Position numbers and translations under genes: made by a program
The notes under the pieces: generated by a model
The model's input: the letters and a program-made list of their open reading frames with translations, nothing else
The model's database searches: none
What the model was told of the DNA's origin: nothing
NCBI GenBank assembly: GCA_019722365.1
Contig: JADFUC010000750.1
Span: forward strand, 496,001-560,000
Direction of reading: 5' to 3'
DNA from: Lithospermum erythrorhizon
Taxonomy: Eukaryota > Streptophyta > Magnoliopsida > Boraginales > Boraginaceae
DNA length: 64,000 bases
Part shown: one piece after another, positions 1 to 11,384 of the stretch
Layout: each line of letters starts with the position of its first letter
How positions within the stretch are numbered: position 1 is the stretch's first letter

Positions 1-905
1 AGCAATACGTGTCGATTGATTATGTTACTCATGAGCAAGGGTGATCTACCGGTGCTCATGCGCGCATATCGCGAGGGCCGATTCGGGAGGCTCGGGCAAA
101 GGATATAGCACACGAAAAGGCAATGTCGGGAGGACATGGTGCCTCATCGATTATTTTGAGGCGAGATTCCTCATACGTGTACATTGGAAAGTGATTCTCA
201 TATGCGTATTATTTGGAAAGTGATTCCTATTCGACATTTTACAGCTGTGATTGTTTCAAAGAGACGCAAAGCATGTGTGTTGGTCTGTGGTCAGAAGCCT
301 GCCAAAGGCCTTCAGACTTTGGCTTATTCATCATGTAACTTGCTAATATCAGATATATATGTATATATATCGGTTCTAAAATACATGCAGGACCAAATCG
401 CGATATTTGTATTCACTCACCACAAATACCCCTATTCTCTGCATGCTTTATGCCTAAAGTCTCTGTGAGCGATTTTGAAGTGTTTAGACTGTTTTACTGA
501 ATTACAAGATCTTAGGAGCATGCATGTAGTCCTCATCGTCATTTCTTTAATGTACCTGTATATTCAGATCCATGGTTGTATTATATTGACGAGTCTGTTG
601 TCATACTTTCCTTACGACATTTTATTGCTGCTGTCCGTTATTTGTTGGATGCCGAACACCACGACAAATGTGTTTTATTTTGATAATGCCAAGAAATAGT
701 TGTTATTGTATTCATCAAGCCAGCTACTCGCATACGTGTCGTTAATGATCTAACCTCATGTATCAAAGGGTCGTGTTATCCTATTTTTTAATTAATTTTA
801 TTATTATTATTGACATCCTACAGATAGAATGCTATATCGGGATAAACAAAATTTATCCCACAAAATTAGCCGCCATATAAAATTAAGCATTATTAGTCAA
901 TAACA
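1..905 (+). repeat. 5' LTR (3' part) of a decayed Ty3/gypsy element
   Basis: The stretch aligns with about 6290-7275. Shared blocks include the segment around 325-430 against 6691-6795 (both hold a TA-rich run followed by ATTTGTATTCACTCAC) and the final 150 bases, where both copies hold ATAAACAAAATTTATCCCA and CATATAAAATTAAGCATTA and end in AATAACA. This is the long terminal repeat of the element whose pol remnants follow. Its first roughly 1.4 kb lie outside the window. The two copies differ by many substitutions and indels, so the insertion is old. No primer-binding site is readable just downstream. The small open frames here are fortuitous. Confidence 0.75.
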
Positions 906-2229
906 AATTATTAGGCGTTATGAATGTACACGTATCTTTGATTGCGTCAAGGACACTGTACGGGGATCGCTGGTAAATGGCTCAGGAGCTTTTGTCTTCA
1001 AAGCATATGCCGCCTCTGTAGAGAATTGATCCACCAAGCCGGGGCAAGCAGTATAAATGACCACGAAAGATTCAAGGACTGCCTACTCGAGAATCCACCA
1101 GGGTTAGGATCAAGTATGTTCGTAGGATCTGAATGAGCATGAAGATTGGCACTGTGTTAATACTAAAAAATTATACAACCCTTCTTACGAGCTAGTAAAT
1201 GATGCCTCACAGTGTAGAATGATTTGGCCGGCTGGCCCAGAGGCGGGAGAAAGTAGGAAAGACATGGTGCTTCCAAGATGGCCGGTCAATGGTGCTCTGC
1301 TTCTGTGGACGTCCATCACAGGCTGCATAAAATGAAGCCGCTAGTTTCTGCTACTTACCTGCATTTCATGCCTAGGTCTTTTAATCGGTTCGGGAATCTC
1401 TGCAGGTACGAGAGTGCAGGACTACGGGCGCAAACCGGGTCATGTAGCCGCGAATGTCAGATGTAAGTGTGGTTTCGTTATCGTGTCATGTGAAGTGGCA
1501 CATCATTGCTGATTGTCTCGCAGGCGTAGCAGTTAGCTGAGTGCTAGCACATTACTCCAAAGCATACTGAAGGTAGAGGCTATCACGAAGCCGGGAGGTC
1601 GATTCACTGCAGAGGCCAAGGAGTCATGGTATCGTAAAAGAAGTCACTGACCAATAAGGGCGCTGAACTAAATAAGTATTTGCGCTACCTAGAAGCTCGC
1701 ATTCCCTCTGTGGTGGTCATGTGTACTTTAAATTTATGGCTGAGCAAGTCTGCTTCTGATTCTCGAGCTACTCATTCCTTTATATCTCCAAATTCTCCCA
1801 AATAGTATTCCTAAAACTCGAAATTCTTATCCACTTAATTCTAACTCAAGTGAGTTCATAAGATTGATATGCAATTTAGAAATTGTCCATAAGTACTGAA
1901 ATCAATGTCTGAGATAGATGACACTGAGATGATTTGACTTATTCTCGGGAATGATCAAGTCAAACATCATGTTGATAGATTGTCATCTTAAGAAGATTGA
2001 AAATATTTCCAATTCCTGCATCTAAGATCTTTCAGTGATAGAAAACTTTCCTCTGTCTCATTTCTGCCTTAGTTGCCCATAAGATGTCGAGAAGGACGAT
2101 TGGTTATCTGTCTATGTTGTCTACACAAGCAAAAGAGAAGTTGATTTGAAAGAGTGTCATGGTAGAGTATACATGTATTTCCCAGAATCAAGGACTCTCC
2201 GCGAGAAAGTGAGTTTCTATAGAATCGAT

Positions 2230-2815
2230 TCCGTACTACCATTTGGCACCTTATAGAATGGTTCTCAAGGGAGTTGAAGGAGTTGGAAAACCAATTGTGA
2301 AATTGTTGACAAAGGAGATTCTATTCGACCAAGTAGTTCACCTTTGCCCGTGTTATTTGTCAAGATTTTATTTTGACACAGACGACATGCATACCGAACA
2401 AAGAACTAATAAGAATCCATATCCGCTAAGCCTGCATCGATGATCTGCTTGATCAATTGAAGCGATGCCCGGTATTTCTAAGACGAATGAGGTCAAAGCA
2501 ACATCAATTGTAGATTAAGGAGGACGATGTATCAAAGTCACTTTTAGAACAAGAGCATGGGCACTAATGAAGTTTTGGCAAAGTATTTGGCCGACGAATG
2601 CCCCCGCATTTATGGATCTTATGAATGCAAGTTCAAGTGACTTACTAGATAAATTCTATGCGGTGTCTATCGACATTTTGATATATTCTGCAAATGGTGT
2701 ATGTTATTTAAGAACACTTCGAGGATCAAGGCTAGACTTTGAGGAAAACGAATTGTATGCTAAATTTTCCAAGGTGAATTTTGCTGAGAAAAGAAAAGCC
2801 AATACGTGATTTCGT
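2230..2815 (+). pseudogene. Ty3/gypsy reverse transcriptase remnant
   Basis: Broken frames can be lined up with the gypsy reverse transcriptase. A PYRM block near 2246 is followed by a degraded 'NKNPYPLS ... DDLLDQLK' block (2408-2462). Next comes a block around 2505-2570 corresponding to the 'IKEDD ... F' palm region. The frame 2567-2809 then reads 'TNAPAFMDLMN', 'LLDKF', 'SIDILIYS' and 'ELYAKFSKVNF'. The usual catalytic pair in the FIDDILIYS motif is reduced to a single Asp, and stops and indels separate the blocks. The gene is dead. Lineage within Ty3/gypsy cannot be set from this. Confidence 0.8.
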
Positions 2816-3599
2816 ATAGTATAAGCCACATCCTCAAAAGGTCAGTTCATGATGAATGAACGACCACTAGTGTTACCGAATACGGAGTTTTCTCACCCAA
2901 TGATACTATGGAGATTTATACAGCATTTTCACTATTGCCACAATCTACACTGCCGATTAAAGAGTTCCATTTGTTCGAACGACTGCAACGCGGCTTCAAA
3001 TGAAAGGAAAGAGAAATTGACTACCGCGCCAAGATGACTTTCCGCTTTACGTGATGGCTATGTCGTGTATAAGGATGCTGTCACATCGTGGGTCGATGCG
3101 TATACGCAAATACGTAAAGGGTACAGATGACGCGACAAATGGTAAAACCATGAAAACTATCCAACACACGATTCGGAAGGCCGCTATCAGGGTTCGCACT
3201 TAAGACGAGGCATTATTTGTACAAGCATCTGCAAAATTTTTACCTATCACAAAGTTTGAAATACCTCCCAACGCAGAGATTCAATTCGAAAATAAGGATG
3301 GAGTTTATCAATGACATGATGTTTCTATTGAGTATCATCCCGGAAAGTTAACGTAGAAGCTGATGCTCGAAGTCGAAGCGGGAAGATTAAGACATTAAAT
3401 GAAACAAGCAACTTGGTGTTAATTTCGAAATGGGAGTCGAATACGGTGGTTTCGTCAGCACAAATAAGGTTCACCGTTCTTGTCGATCGAATGAGGACAA
3501 AGAAAAGATGAGAAATTACAAAATAATAGGGAAGCAAGAATGAAGCAGACGTAATTTCTCATGCGGTAGAGGATTGAGCTCTTACAAGGTACGGTAGAT

Positions 3600-4480
3600 T
3601 ATTCGCCTTTATTCTGTGAGTCAAAAGGAGATTTGACGAAGTTCTATAATGCCCATACAAGATGCATCCCGTGGTACAAAGATGTATGTAGACTTAAAAG
3701 TACAGACAGGCCCAACATGAAGAGAAATTCTGTCAATTTATCAAATGTCTCGATTGTCAAGAAAGCAGATAACACCATATCCTGGGCTATCAAGAATCCC
3801 CTTCCTATTCCGTAGTGGACTCGGTTATGATGGACTTTTGTTTTTGGACTTCCGAGACGCTGGTAGTTAATGATGGCATTTGGGTCATAGTGATGACTAT
3901 CGAACCTACCATTTACCAATTAAGTTTGACTACCTGTCCCTCGAAAGAATAAGCGAGGTCAGAGGATCAAGTCACAAGGCTGAACAGAATGAGCTGCACC
4001 ATCAGACGATCAGACGCCAGATTCACCTCCGTGATTTTGAAAGGGATTTCAAGAACGATGGGGACGAGGGAATAATTAGTACATCGCTTCATCCATACCG
4101 ACGGGCAACACCAAACATCGGAGGATATGTCATGGCCCAAGCACAATTTTTCCGAAATCGACGCATTTAATTGCTCAAATGGAGTTTGCATATAATAATA
4201 CCACGCCAAGCATCGGGACGGCACCATTCGGGCATCAGACGGCAGAATGACTCATTGGCCGAACGTTGGGACAGAAAGTTGTACGGTTCGTAGTCATGGT
4301 TATCGCAGAATAAAATCGATACAAGAACACCCTCTAAAGGGCGCAAGACAGGCAAAAGATGTATGCGCATCGTCGCCGGGTGGATTTAAACTTGAAATTA
4401 AGATAAAGTATTTTGAGAATATCCTACGAAAGGTCGGTATTCGGAAGAGAGGAAAGTCGAGCCCAAGATATATCTACCCA
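3600..4480 (+). pseudogene. Ty3/gypsy integrase remnant
   Basis: Frame 3633-3815 carries a worn zinc-binding part: an 'AHTRCIP' block for the His pair, then 'PNMKR' and 'PLPIP'. The catalytic core follows in shifting frames: a 'MMDF' block at about 3825-3840, a GLPR block at 3846, 'HLPIKFDYLSLERISE' at about 3910-3955, a block like STAxHPQTDGQ at 4080-4105, and 'EFAYNN' at about 4180-4200. Downstream, 4320-4450 resembles the C-terminal integrase region (RLKxARQxQK and RKVGIRKRGK blocks). Stops and indels throughout make this a relic. Confidence 0.75.
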
Positions 4481-4916
4481 CAGACAAGGGCGAAGGTCCT
4501 AAGTGGGGCTCATTCATGGCACGCTTCCAAAGATGGACGTAATTCATAATGTTTTCCATGTGTCATGTTCGAGAAGTATATCCTTATCTAATCCTATATC
4601 TGTAGTCACACCAAATGGATTTATAGATCGCACGTACGTAAGAGAAACCAAGGAAAATTCTGATCGTAGCGAAAAGCCAAGGAATAAAGTCACAAGTTTT
4701 AAGGTGTCGCGGCGAAATCAACGAGCGAGGAAGCCAATGGGAACGGTAGAGTGAGGATGTCGTAAACCGCATCCACATCTTTTCGCGTATGTTAGTTCTT
4801 AAACTTTGTACTCAATATATGTGTGATACTATTTCTATGAGGTCGAAGGAAGGGTATCGGGGCTTATTGGCGTTGGAAAATTTCGAGGACGAATTTTATA
4901 AGGTGGGTGGGCATCG

Positions 4917-7275
4917 TGATAACTGCTCCGTATTAATATTATGAAATAGTATACTAGTCGTCAAAGAGTATTTCGTATATAACGTAAATTTTCTAAGTTG
5001 AATCGCTGGAGATATTTAATGGACCCATCGGTTGATAAAAGGATTGGTATTTGCATTTTAAAGTTGTAATCGAGTGGTATAATATTATTTGGGGATTAGA
5101 AGTTAAAGTTATATTAGAGTCAGGTTGTTAAATCTGCATTTAAATCGAGCCTAAAACCTAACTGTGTTTCAGCTACTCGAGATATTTTTGGGCGACCCCA
5201 CGGTACTTTTTAATCATCCTATCACCTTCAAGATTATCCAACACAAACTCATCCTCCTCCTCTGGCCGAATTTTCCACCATTTTCCCTCGATTACTTCTT
5301 CACTTTCTTCCAAATTCAAGCGAAGCTGCCTCTAAAATTTTGGTATTCCCCGAGACATTTCTACGCTTGAGGTAAGAAAACAAATATTTTGAGTATTTCA
5401 AAGCCAAGAAGTTGACTTTACGAATGCCATGATTCTTGACTAAATTATAATGGTATAGAAATGTTATCTGAGTATCGTGGAGATTTAGCATGATTTTGAG
5501 TAGTTATCAGTTAGAAAGTAAAAAGTGTTATGTTGACTTTATTGACTTTTCTAAATTGACATTAAATGGTAATACGAGGTTAAAGGACTTTAATATGGTT
5601 GCTTGGGTATAGAATTATTGGTTTGATATGACAGGTAGAATTTTAGTTTCGAGAAAGTTTGGGAAAGTTCAGAGAAGCTGTGATTGAATCAGAGGTTGTA
5701 TTTAATGGATTAATTAGTTGTCAATTGATTACCGGGTTGTTTAGAATGCTTAGAGGTTATTGCTGAGTACTAGCGAAGACTAATACCGAGATTTCATGGT
5801 TGGCGATTTGAATATAGTTATACGAATGTTATAAATGATATCAATATCGGGAATGTAATCCTCATAAGAAAGTTATACCAATCGCGAGACGCATAACACT
5901 CGGGGTACACATATATGCAAGAGAGGACTTGCGGAACGTATTATAATATCTAATTCTTTGAATGTGAATCGAGCCGACTAGCACGTAAGACGCTTAGCTG
6001 TCATATTACTTTTGGATTGAAAGCAGTACAAATCTCACGCCGGAACTTTTATGTATAATATGTCAGAGATATACTACATATGATATTTCGAGATTATTCG
6101 ATATGTACAAGGACCATGACCGAGTATTATGTGTGGAAATTGAGATTTATGAGTTATACTTTTGAAATAATTGAGATTATAATTGATACATGCGGTACAT
6201 TTTGGATTCCATTCATACACAAGAATGGAGATTTAAGTTATATTACGAGATAATTATACTATAATTCATAATGAGATATTAGTGATTATGACTTATATCA
6301 TGAGATGTTGTGAACATGATTATATTACGAGATCCGCGTGTTATATATGTGGTCATACACACATACTGACACAATACTGGATGATGTGTTACTATGAGTC
6401 ATGCGACTCGACCGGAGGCTCACAAAGCATATCATGGTGGTTGCCCCTGCGGATTCGAGGTTTTAAAAGTATATGCACACAGGGCGTAAATTTATTTTAG
6501 AGGGGACGAAGGAGTTCTATCCATTATTTGGAGGCGGATTCTCATATGTGTATTGTTTTGAGCGGATTCTATACGTATTATTATTTTAAGCGATTCTACT
6601 CACGATTTTTGTGTGTTGCATTTCGTTTCCGCAGATGAGTATGTGTTATTCAGTAATAGAGCCACGCAGATATTCCGCGATTTTCGATGCTTATTCATCA
6701 TGCAATGTATATAATCGTATATATATATATCGTTCGAAATATACGGTGACCAAATCGTGATATTTGTATTCACTCACCTAATAATGACTTTATTCTCTCG
6801 TAGCTGCTACGCCAGTCTAGAGGTATTTATGATCCGTTTCACAGTCACACAAGATCTAAAGCAGGCGCGGCATTTAAGCCCTACTATTTCTTTTTGTCAA
6901 AATTTATTTGGAGACCTGTAATAGACATATCGACGGAAGTCCGTCATACTTTCCATGATGCATTTTGACGTTATTTCCGCTGTCTGCTATTTCGCTTGAA
7001 TGACGTCAGAACACCACGACGTGAAATAGAGCTTTATTTTGATAATGTCACAGGTTATGTTGTTGTCAGTATCCATCGCCGGGCTGACTCAGATACGCGT
7101 CATAATGCATCTTAACCCTTGCGCGCCGACTTTAAAGTGTCGCTACATCCTATTTTTTAATTTTATTTATTGAATATCCTGCAGATATGAATGTATATAT
7201 TGGAATAAACAAAATTTATCCCAATAAAATTATTAGGGCGCCATATAAAATTAAGCATTATTAGGCCGAATAACA
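4917..7275 (+). repeat. 3' LTR of the Ty3/gypsy element
   Basis: The LTR starts with TG just after the G-rich polypurine-like tract and ends in AATAACA at 7275, as the left copy does at 905. Length is about 2.36 kb, long but within the range of plant gypsy elements. Only its last ~1 kb can be compared with the left LTR inside the window. That comparison shows clear but imperfect similarity. No open reading frame in it has a recognisable product. Confidence 0.65.
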
Positions 7276-7634
7276 TCAAATTAAGCTTTCAACCAGCACT
7301 CAAAGACCAAAGATACATTTTGAGAATTTAGGTTCCCCATTGAAAGAGGAGACTCATAACGAGAAATTTATATCCTGACCTAGCTTTTTATTTAGCCTAA
7401 ATATTTAATGCATATTATTACGGAGTATCTTTCTTTGAACCTCCCAAATAGTGGACGGTACCACATGTACATCGTGAAAAGCTTTTTTGACAACTACAAA
7501 AGTGGACACCTGGTTGACAAATTCATGATAAATTTGATAATCATATACTCCATATGGAACATTTAAATCACTCCTTCACTTAAAGGTTGCACAATTAAAC
7601 GTGTTTCACAACAGTTGTGCTACTAAATGAATTT
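7276..7634. other. Intergenic, no gene seen
   Basis: AT-rich sequence between the gypsy 3' LTR and a SINE-like copy. It holds a TATTACGGAGTA motif near 7418, a common remnant of MITE ends, but no matching partner end was found. No coding signal. Confidence 0.5.
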
Positions 7635-7893
7635 CTTACGTTTATACGCTACGAACGAGGGACGAACACCGCTAAGACGGCACTCCATCACCAATGCGAG
7701 CTTTATCTCGAGACGCGCTCTATGCGCCCATACCACCCCATACATGGGGCCGCCAAAGATAAATGCAGAATTCCCACAACACCGGTAATAATCCCCCGAC
7801 TCAAGAATAATTACTTGTCGCCGCTGTGAATTCTAAATTCCCACGCCGCCAAGTGACACACCGCAGCGGCGAGCCGATGCCTGGCCGAAAGGC
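7635..7893 (-). repeat. SINE-like repeat, copy 1
   Basis: GC-rich island in AT-rich DNA, similar to copies at 28245-28405 and 41414-41645. Shared blocks are CTCCATCACCAATG near 7681, an 'AAGAATAATTACTTG(C/T)CGCCG' block near 7803, and a block 'CGGCGAGCCGATG' near 7866 that corresponds to 'TGGCGACCCGATG' in copy 3. By analogy with the better copies the element lies on the minus strand. Its box B is degraded here. The open frames across it are not genes. Confidence 0.6.
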
Positions 7894-8039
7894 TCATGGA
7901 CCTAAAAATGACTTTCTTTTTAATTCAATTATAATCAGAATATTCCAATACAGTCATATTTTGTGGAGATATATTTGGAGAGGTAAAATTTGTGGTGATT
8001 TTTTAAAAGGTTTTTCTATATGGTCCCTTCAACTATGTA

Positions 8040-8125
8040 CAATATTTCAAATTATCCCTTAAATTTTTAATATTTGAAATTATCTCCTAAATTATTTTAA
8101 TATTTCAAATTATTACCCCTAAAAT
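8040..8125. repeat. Short AT-rich tandem repeat (about 3 units)
   Basis: Three imperfect units built on 'AATATTTCAAATTAT' plus a C/T-rich spacer ('CCCTTAAA', 'CTCCTAAA', 'ACCCCTAAAA') follow one another. Probable replication-slippage repeat; no function evident. Confidence 0.6.
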
Positions 8126-9009
8126 TTTGCCCTCTAACATTAAATTAAAAAGGAGACTCGCTCGCGTGATGCACACTTGATCACTTTAAGTGTTGTTGGA
8201 CGTGGAGATAATTGCCAATATAATCTGCTAGTATAACCGCAAATCGTGAATGCTAAATGGCCCTCGTTAGTAGAAGTCGCGAATTTGAAATGTCGCCTGC
8301 TCGCTATGACAACGTGCAACTATTTAGTCCCCAAAAAGTGTTAAGCATACATTGCAGGTCCCCGGAAGCGATAAACGCCAGACACGGCTCTGCTTTGAAA
8401 GTCCAAATGGGCGATCAACGCAACATTCATTAATTTCTGGCATTTAAGACGCAACATTTGTACTCATTTTTACTCACTTTAACAATATCATTATGTGAGA
8501 CCAAATTGTACTAGTATCATACTATATTTACAATTAAATCTTGAACGTGATTTTTTTTTTTTTGCAAGATTACTTTAGATATATATTTTCTCTTTCTTTT
8601 TTCCTTTATTAGCAAAGGGGAATCTATCTTCAACACGACAACTTGCTTGTTTTATAACCAATACAATAGGGAGTATTTTTTTTCCAATTACAGATGGGAA
8701 TCTTGAATCTGGCTTCCCAATGAATGCTACAAGCCATTCGTACATCTGCATCTTATTCTATTACAGGGGTTTCAGTTAGCTTTTTTTTTTTAATCAAATT
8801 GCCTTTTAAGGTACAAAATTGAGAGCCATAATAAACTATGATGAATATCAAATGAATTTGAACTTGATTTTATAGAATCAAACCTTTTCGGATCTCTAAA
8901 AAAAAGATTCAAATTCGATGATATATATGTGATTCGAATTTTTGTTGAGTTTCAATCCGTATTAATAATTACAAGGACAATAATCTATTTTTATTTTTTC
9001 ATCGAATGT

Positions 9010-9460
9010 AGATACAGAGTATTTATTCATCGGGGGCCGAGGCCCACTTGAAATCTAGATCGGCCCATCTTTAATGGCTCCTTATGATGACCCGTTCCCT
9101 TATGCCGACCGGGTAAACCAATACATGTTCGATCATCCATCCAAAAACTATATTTGATAATCTGCATATTGATTATCGAGTTTGATTTGGATAGAAAGTA
9201 TTACTTGATACCCAAAACAAATAATTAATATCCGACTCAATAAAGTACATACATTCGATTCTCATTAGACCCCGACATATTTATAACTTTTTATACATTT
9301 TTATGTATAAATAAATGGACCGAGTATCCCGATTCCAAAAAATCGGACTCCATACCCGTCCAATCGACATTTGGGTCGTACCCGAAACAAAGTGGAGATT
9401 AGCATACTCGATAAAATATATACGGATGAAGTTATTTGGTATATTTGAACTCGACTCGCT
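9010..9460. repeat. Dispersed repeat rich in CCCGA / CGACTC phrases
   Basis: Dense short phrases such as 'ATATCCGACTC', 'CGAGTATCCCGA', 'AATCGGACTC' and 'CATACCCGTCC' recur through the stretch. The same style of sequence is seen at 17000-17490. The two may belong to one dispersed, probably non-autonomous, element. No terminal repeats or target duplications could be assigned. Confidence 0.35.
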
Positions 9461-10560
9461 AACAACACTATATGTAAGTAAGAGTAGTAGCTACAAATAT
9501 TGTTTATTATGGGAACTATTCTTTTTTTGAACAATAGGAATTACAAATTATAAATTACAAAAATACAAAACAGTGGGGTCAAAGATTACAATAGACACTT
9601 TCGTCTTTTCTCCGACTATTATATCAAACATATTCGATTGGATACGATTCTAATTTCATATAAACATTGAAACACAACAAATGAAACATAAAATCTCATA
9701 TAATTACTCAAAATTATTAGTAATATAAACTCCGATCACATCACATACCGTTAGATTATTAAACCACATATACCTCTTCGAGTAAATTTCTCAATCAGCT
9801 TTTGTTGATTTTGAAATGGTCCTATTTTATGAAAAACCAAGTCATTGCTAGCCTGCGTGGGAGATTAAAAATTGTACTCTACTAGTAGCCGCAAAAAGTA
9901 CTGGTCATGGAATAGCAATAAATTGTTTAAATTAATTTTTCAATTACTCCATACCTAATTGGAATTTCAAAATTTATTAATTTAACACTATCTTTAGCCT
10001 ACTAAAATAGAAGTTCAATTAACAAAATAATCTAGTCATATTCTAGACAATTGAAATTATCAATATTTTGGATTTGACGAATTTAATTAACTAATAAATG
10101 AAAAAAGTAGTTACAAAATAAAATAGGAAAAATTAATTTCATCTTATAGATGAGTCAAGGCACATTTTAAGTCCTTAATTATCTGGATGGAACCAAAACT
10201 AATTCAATTTTATAGGTGAGTCCACTGGCACCCATAAATGCTTAGGAACCAATTAGGTTGAACTAAAATTTACGAAAATACTACAATACATTTTAATTTC
10301 TTTCTACTAACAAAAATTATAAAAGCTACTATTTCAATAATAATCAACTTCTCACTAAAGATTTTCTTTTGCTTTGGCATCACCTATGAAATTCTATAGC
10401 CTGAAAAAGTTTCGGGCCATTTAAACATTACGTCCCTCCTTTGGGAAGCTGCACACTAGTTGTTGAATTTGACAAAGTTTGAACCTTTTTTGGCTCTTTT
10501 GTTAAACCCTCTTCTTCAGTTGGCACCACTCTTCAAGGTCAGGCACTCTAACTCTATCCA

Positions 10561-10708
10561 AAAATGATGTCTTCAATATGTTGGTATTTAAATTTACTGG
10601 AAATTTGTTGAAATATGAAGCCAAGATTTACGGTTATAAATGAAAAATGATGTATAGCAATATGTTGGTATTTAAACTTACTGAAAATTTGTTGAAATAT
10701 ATGTTGCC
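10561..10708. repeat. Tandem duplication, 81-bp period
   Basis: Two units share AATATGTTGGTATTTAAA, then 'TTACTG' and 'AAATTTGTTGAAATAT'. They start at 10561 and 10642. It lies in noncoding DNA upstream of the dehydratase exons. Confidence 0.65.
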
Positions 10709-11384
10709 TAAGACAAAATCATTAATAGTTTGTTGCCTGGCCATATCCTATCCGGTTATTTTTATACATTTTAGTTGCTGCAGTAGAACTGATTTCTTGA
10801 TGTCTTAGAATGGATGTAAAATGTTCCAGAGCTTGATTTTGTCTCGGTAATCGAAGTTTATACCTAACCTGGTCTTAGTTTACTCCCTTCACTTCTATCT
10901 GCATCTCACAAAGAGATAGTGCCTGCACTTCACTCTTGGGTCAGGAAACAACCTCCTTACTCTACTAAGGCTGCGCATCATACTAATTTCATTACCTGCT
11001 AAGGAAGTTCATTAACACAAAACACGTGCTTTTTTCTTTTATTCCCTTTTAGTTGATTGAAGTTAAGCTCATAATCTGCTCTTTACGAGTTTTGGAGAGA
11101 GGTTTAAGCTTTTTGTCAATGGGGCCTCAAATTTTGGGACAAATATAAGATCAAAATGAATGGGACGTATATAATTCTTGCTTAGTTACCCGTATATTGA
11201 GTTTTGAACTTGATTTTGTTACCCTGGCTTCAATACTTTCTTTGTTCTACTGTTTTAATTCGCTATGTAATTTTTGTATTAACTGTGCCAGGTGTGGCCC
11301 CGATTTGCCTTCATTTAATAGAACTCAGAAAATTATTTTAAACCATTTGTAAAAAGATCCCTTGCATGGTGCCAGAGCCACTCA

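Larger units (their letters stand above)
906..4916 (+). mobile_element. Internal region of a decayed Ty3/gypsy retrotransposon
   Basis: Order and motifs are those of a plant Ty3/gypsy polyprotein, broken by many frameshifts and stops. Nothing certain can be read as gag between 906 and 2200. Reverse transcriptase, RNase H and integrase pieces follow in the usual gypsy order (RT before integrase). Near 4885-4912 the phrase TTCGAGGACGAATTTTATAA followed by a G-rich run (GGTGGGTGGG) matches the typical polypurine end of plant gypsy elements just before the 3' LTR. No frame is long enough to make a protein. The element lies in front of the dehydratase gene and appears inert. Confidence 0.75.
7894..11384. 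other. Intergenic region upstream of the dehydratase gene
   Basis: About 3.5 kb without a convincing gene. It holds three tandem copies of a ~35-bp AT-rich unit (8040-8125), a stretch rich in CCCGA/CGACTC phrases (9010-9460) that resembles 17000-17490, and two near-identical ~65-bp units at 10561-10623 and 10642-10708. The plastid-targeting first exon expected for the downstream dehydratase gene should lie here if it exists, but I could not recognise it. Confidence 0.5.

Noticed and set aside
1..4916. An intact autonomous gypsy element
   Set aside because: Reverse transcriptase and integrase blocks are separated by many stops and frame changes, and catalytic residues are missing.
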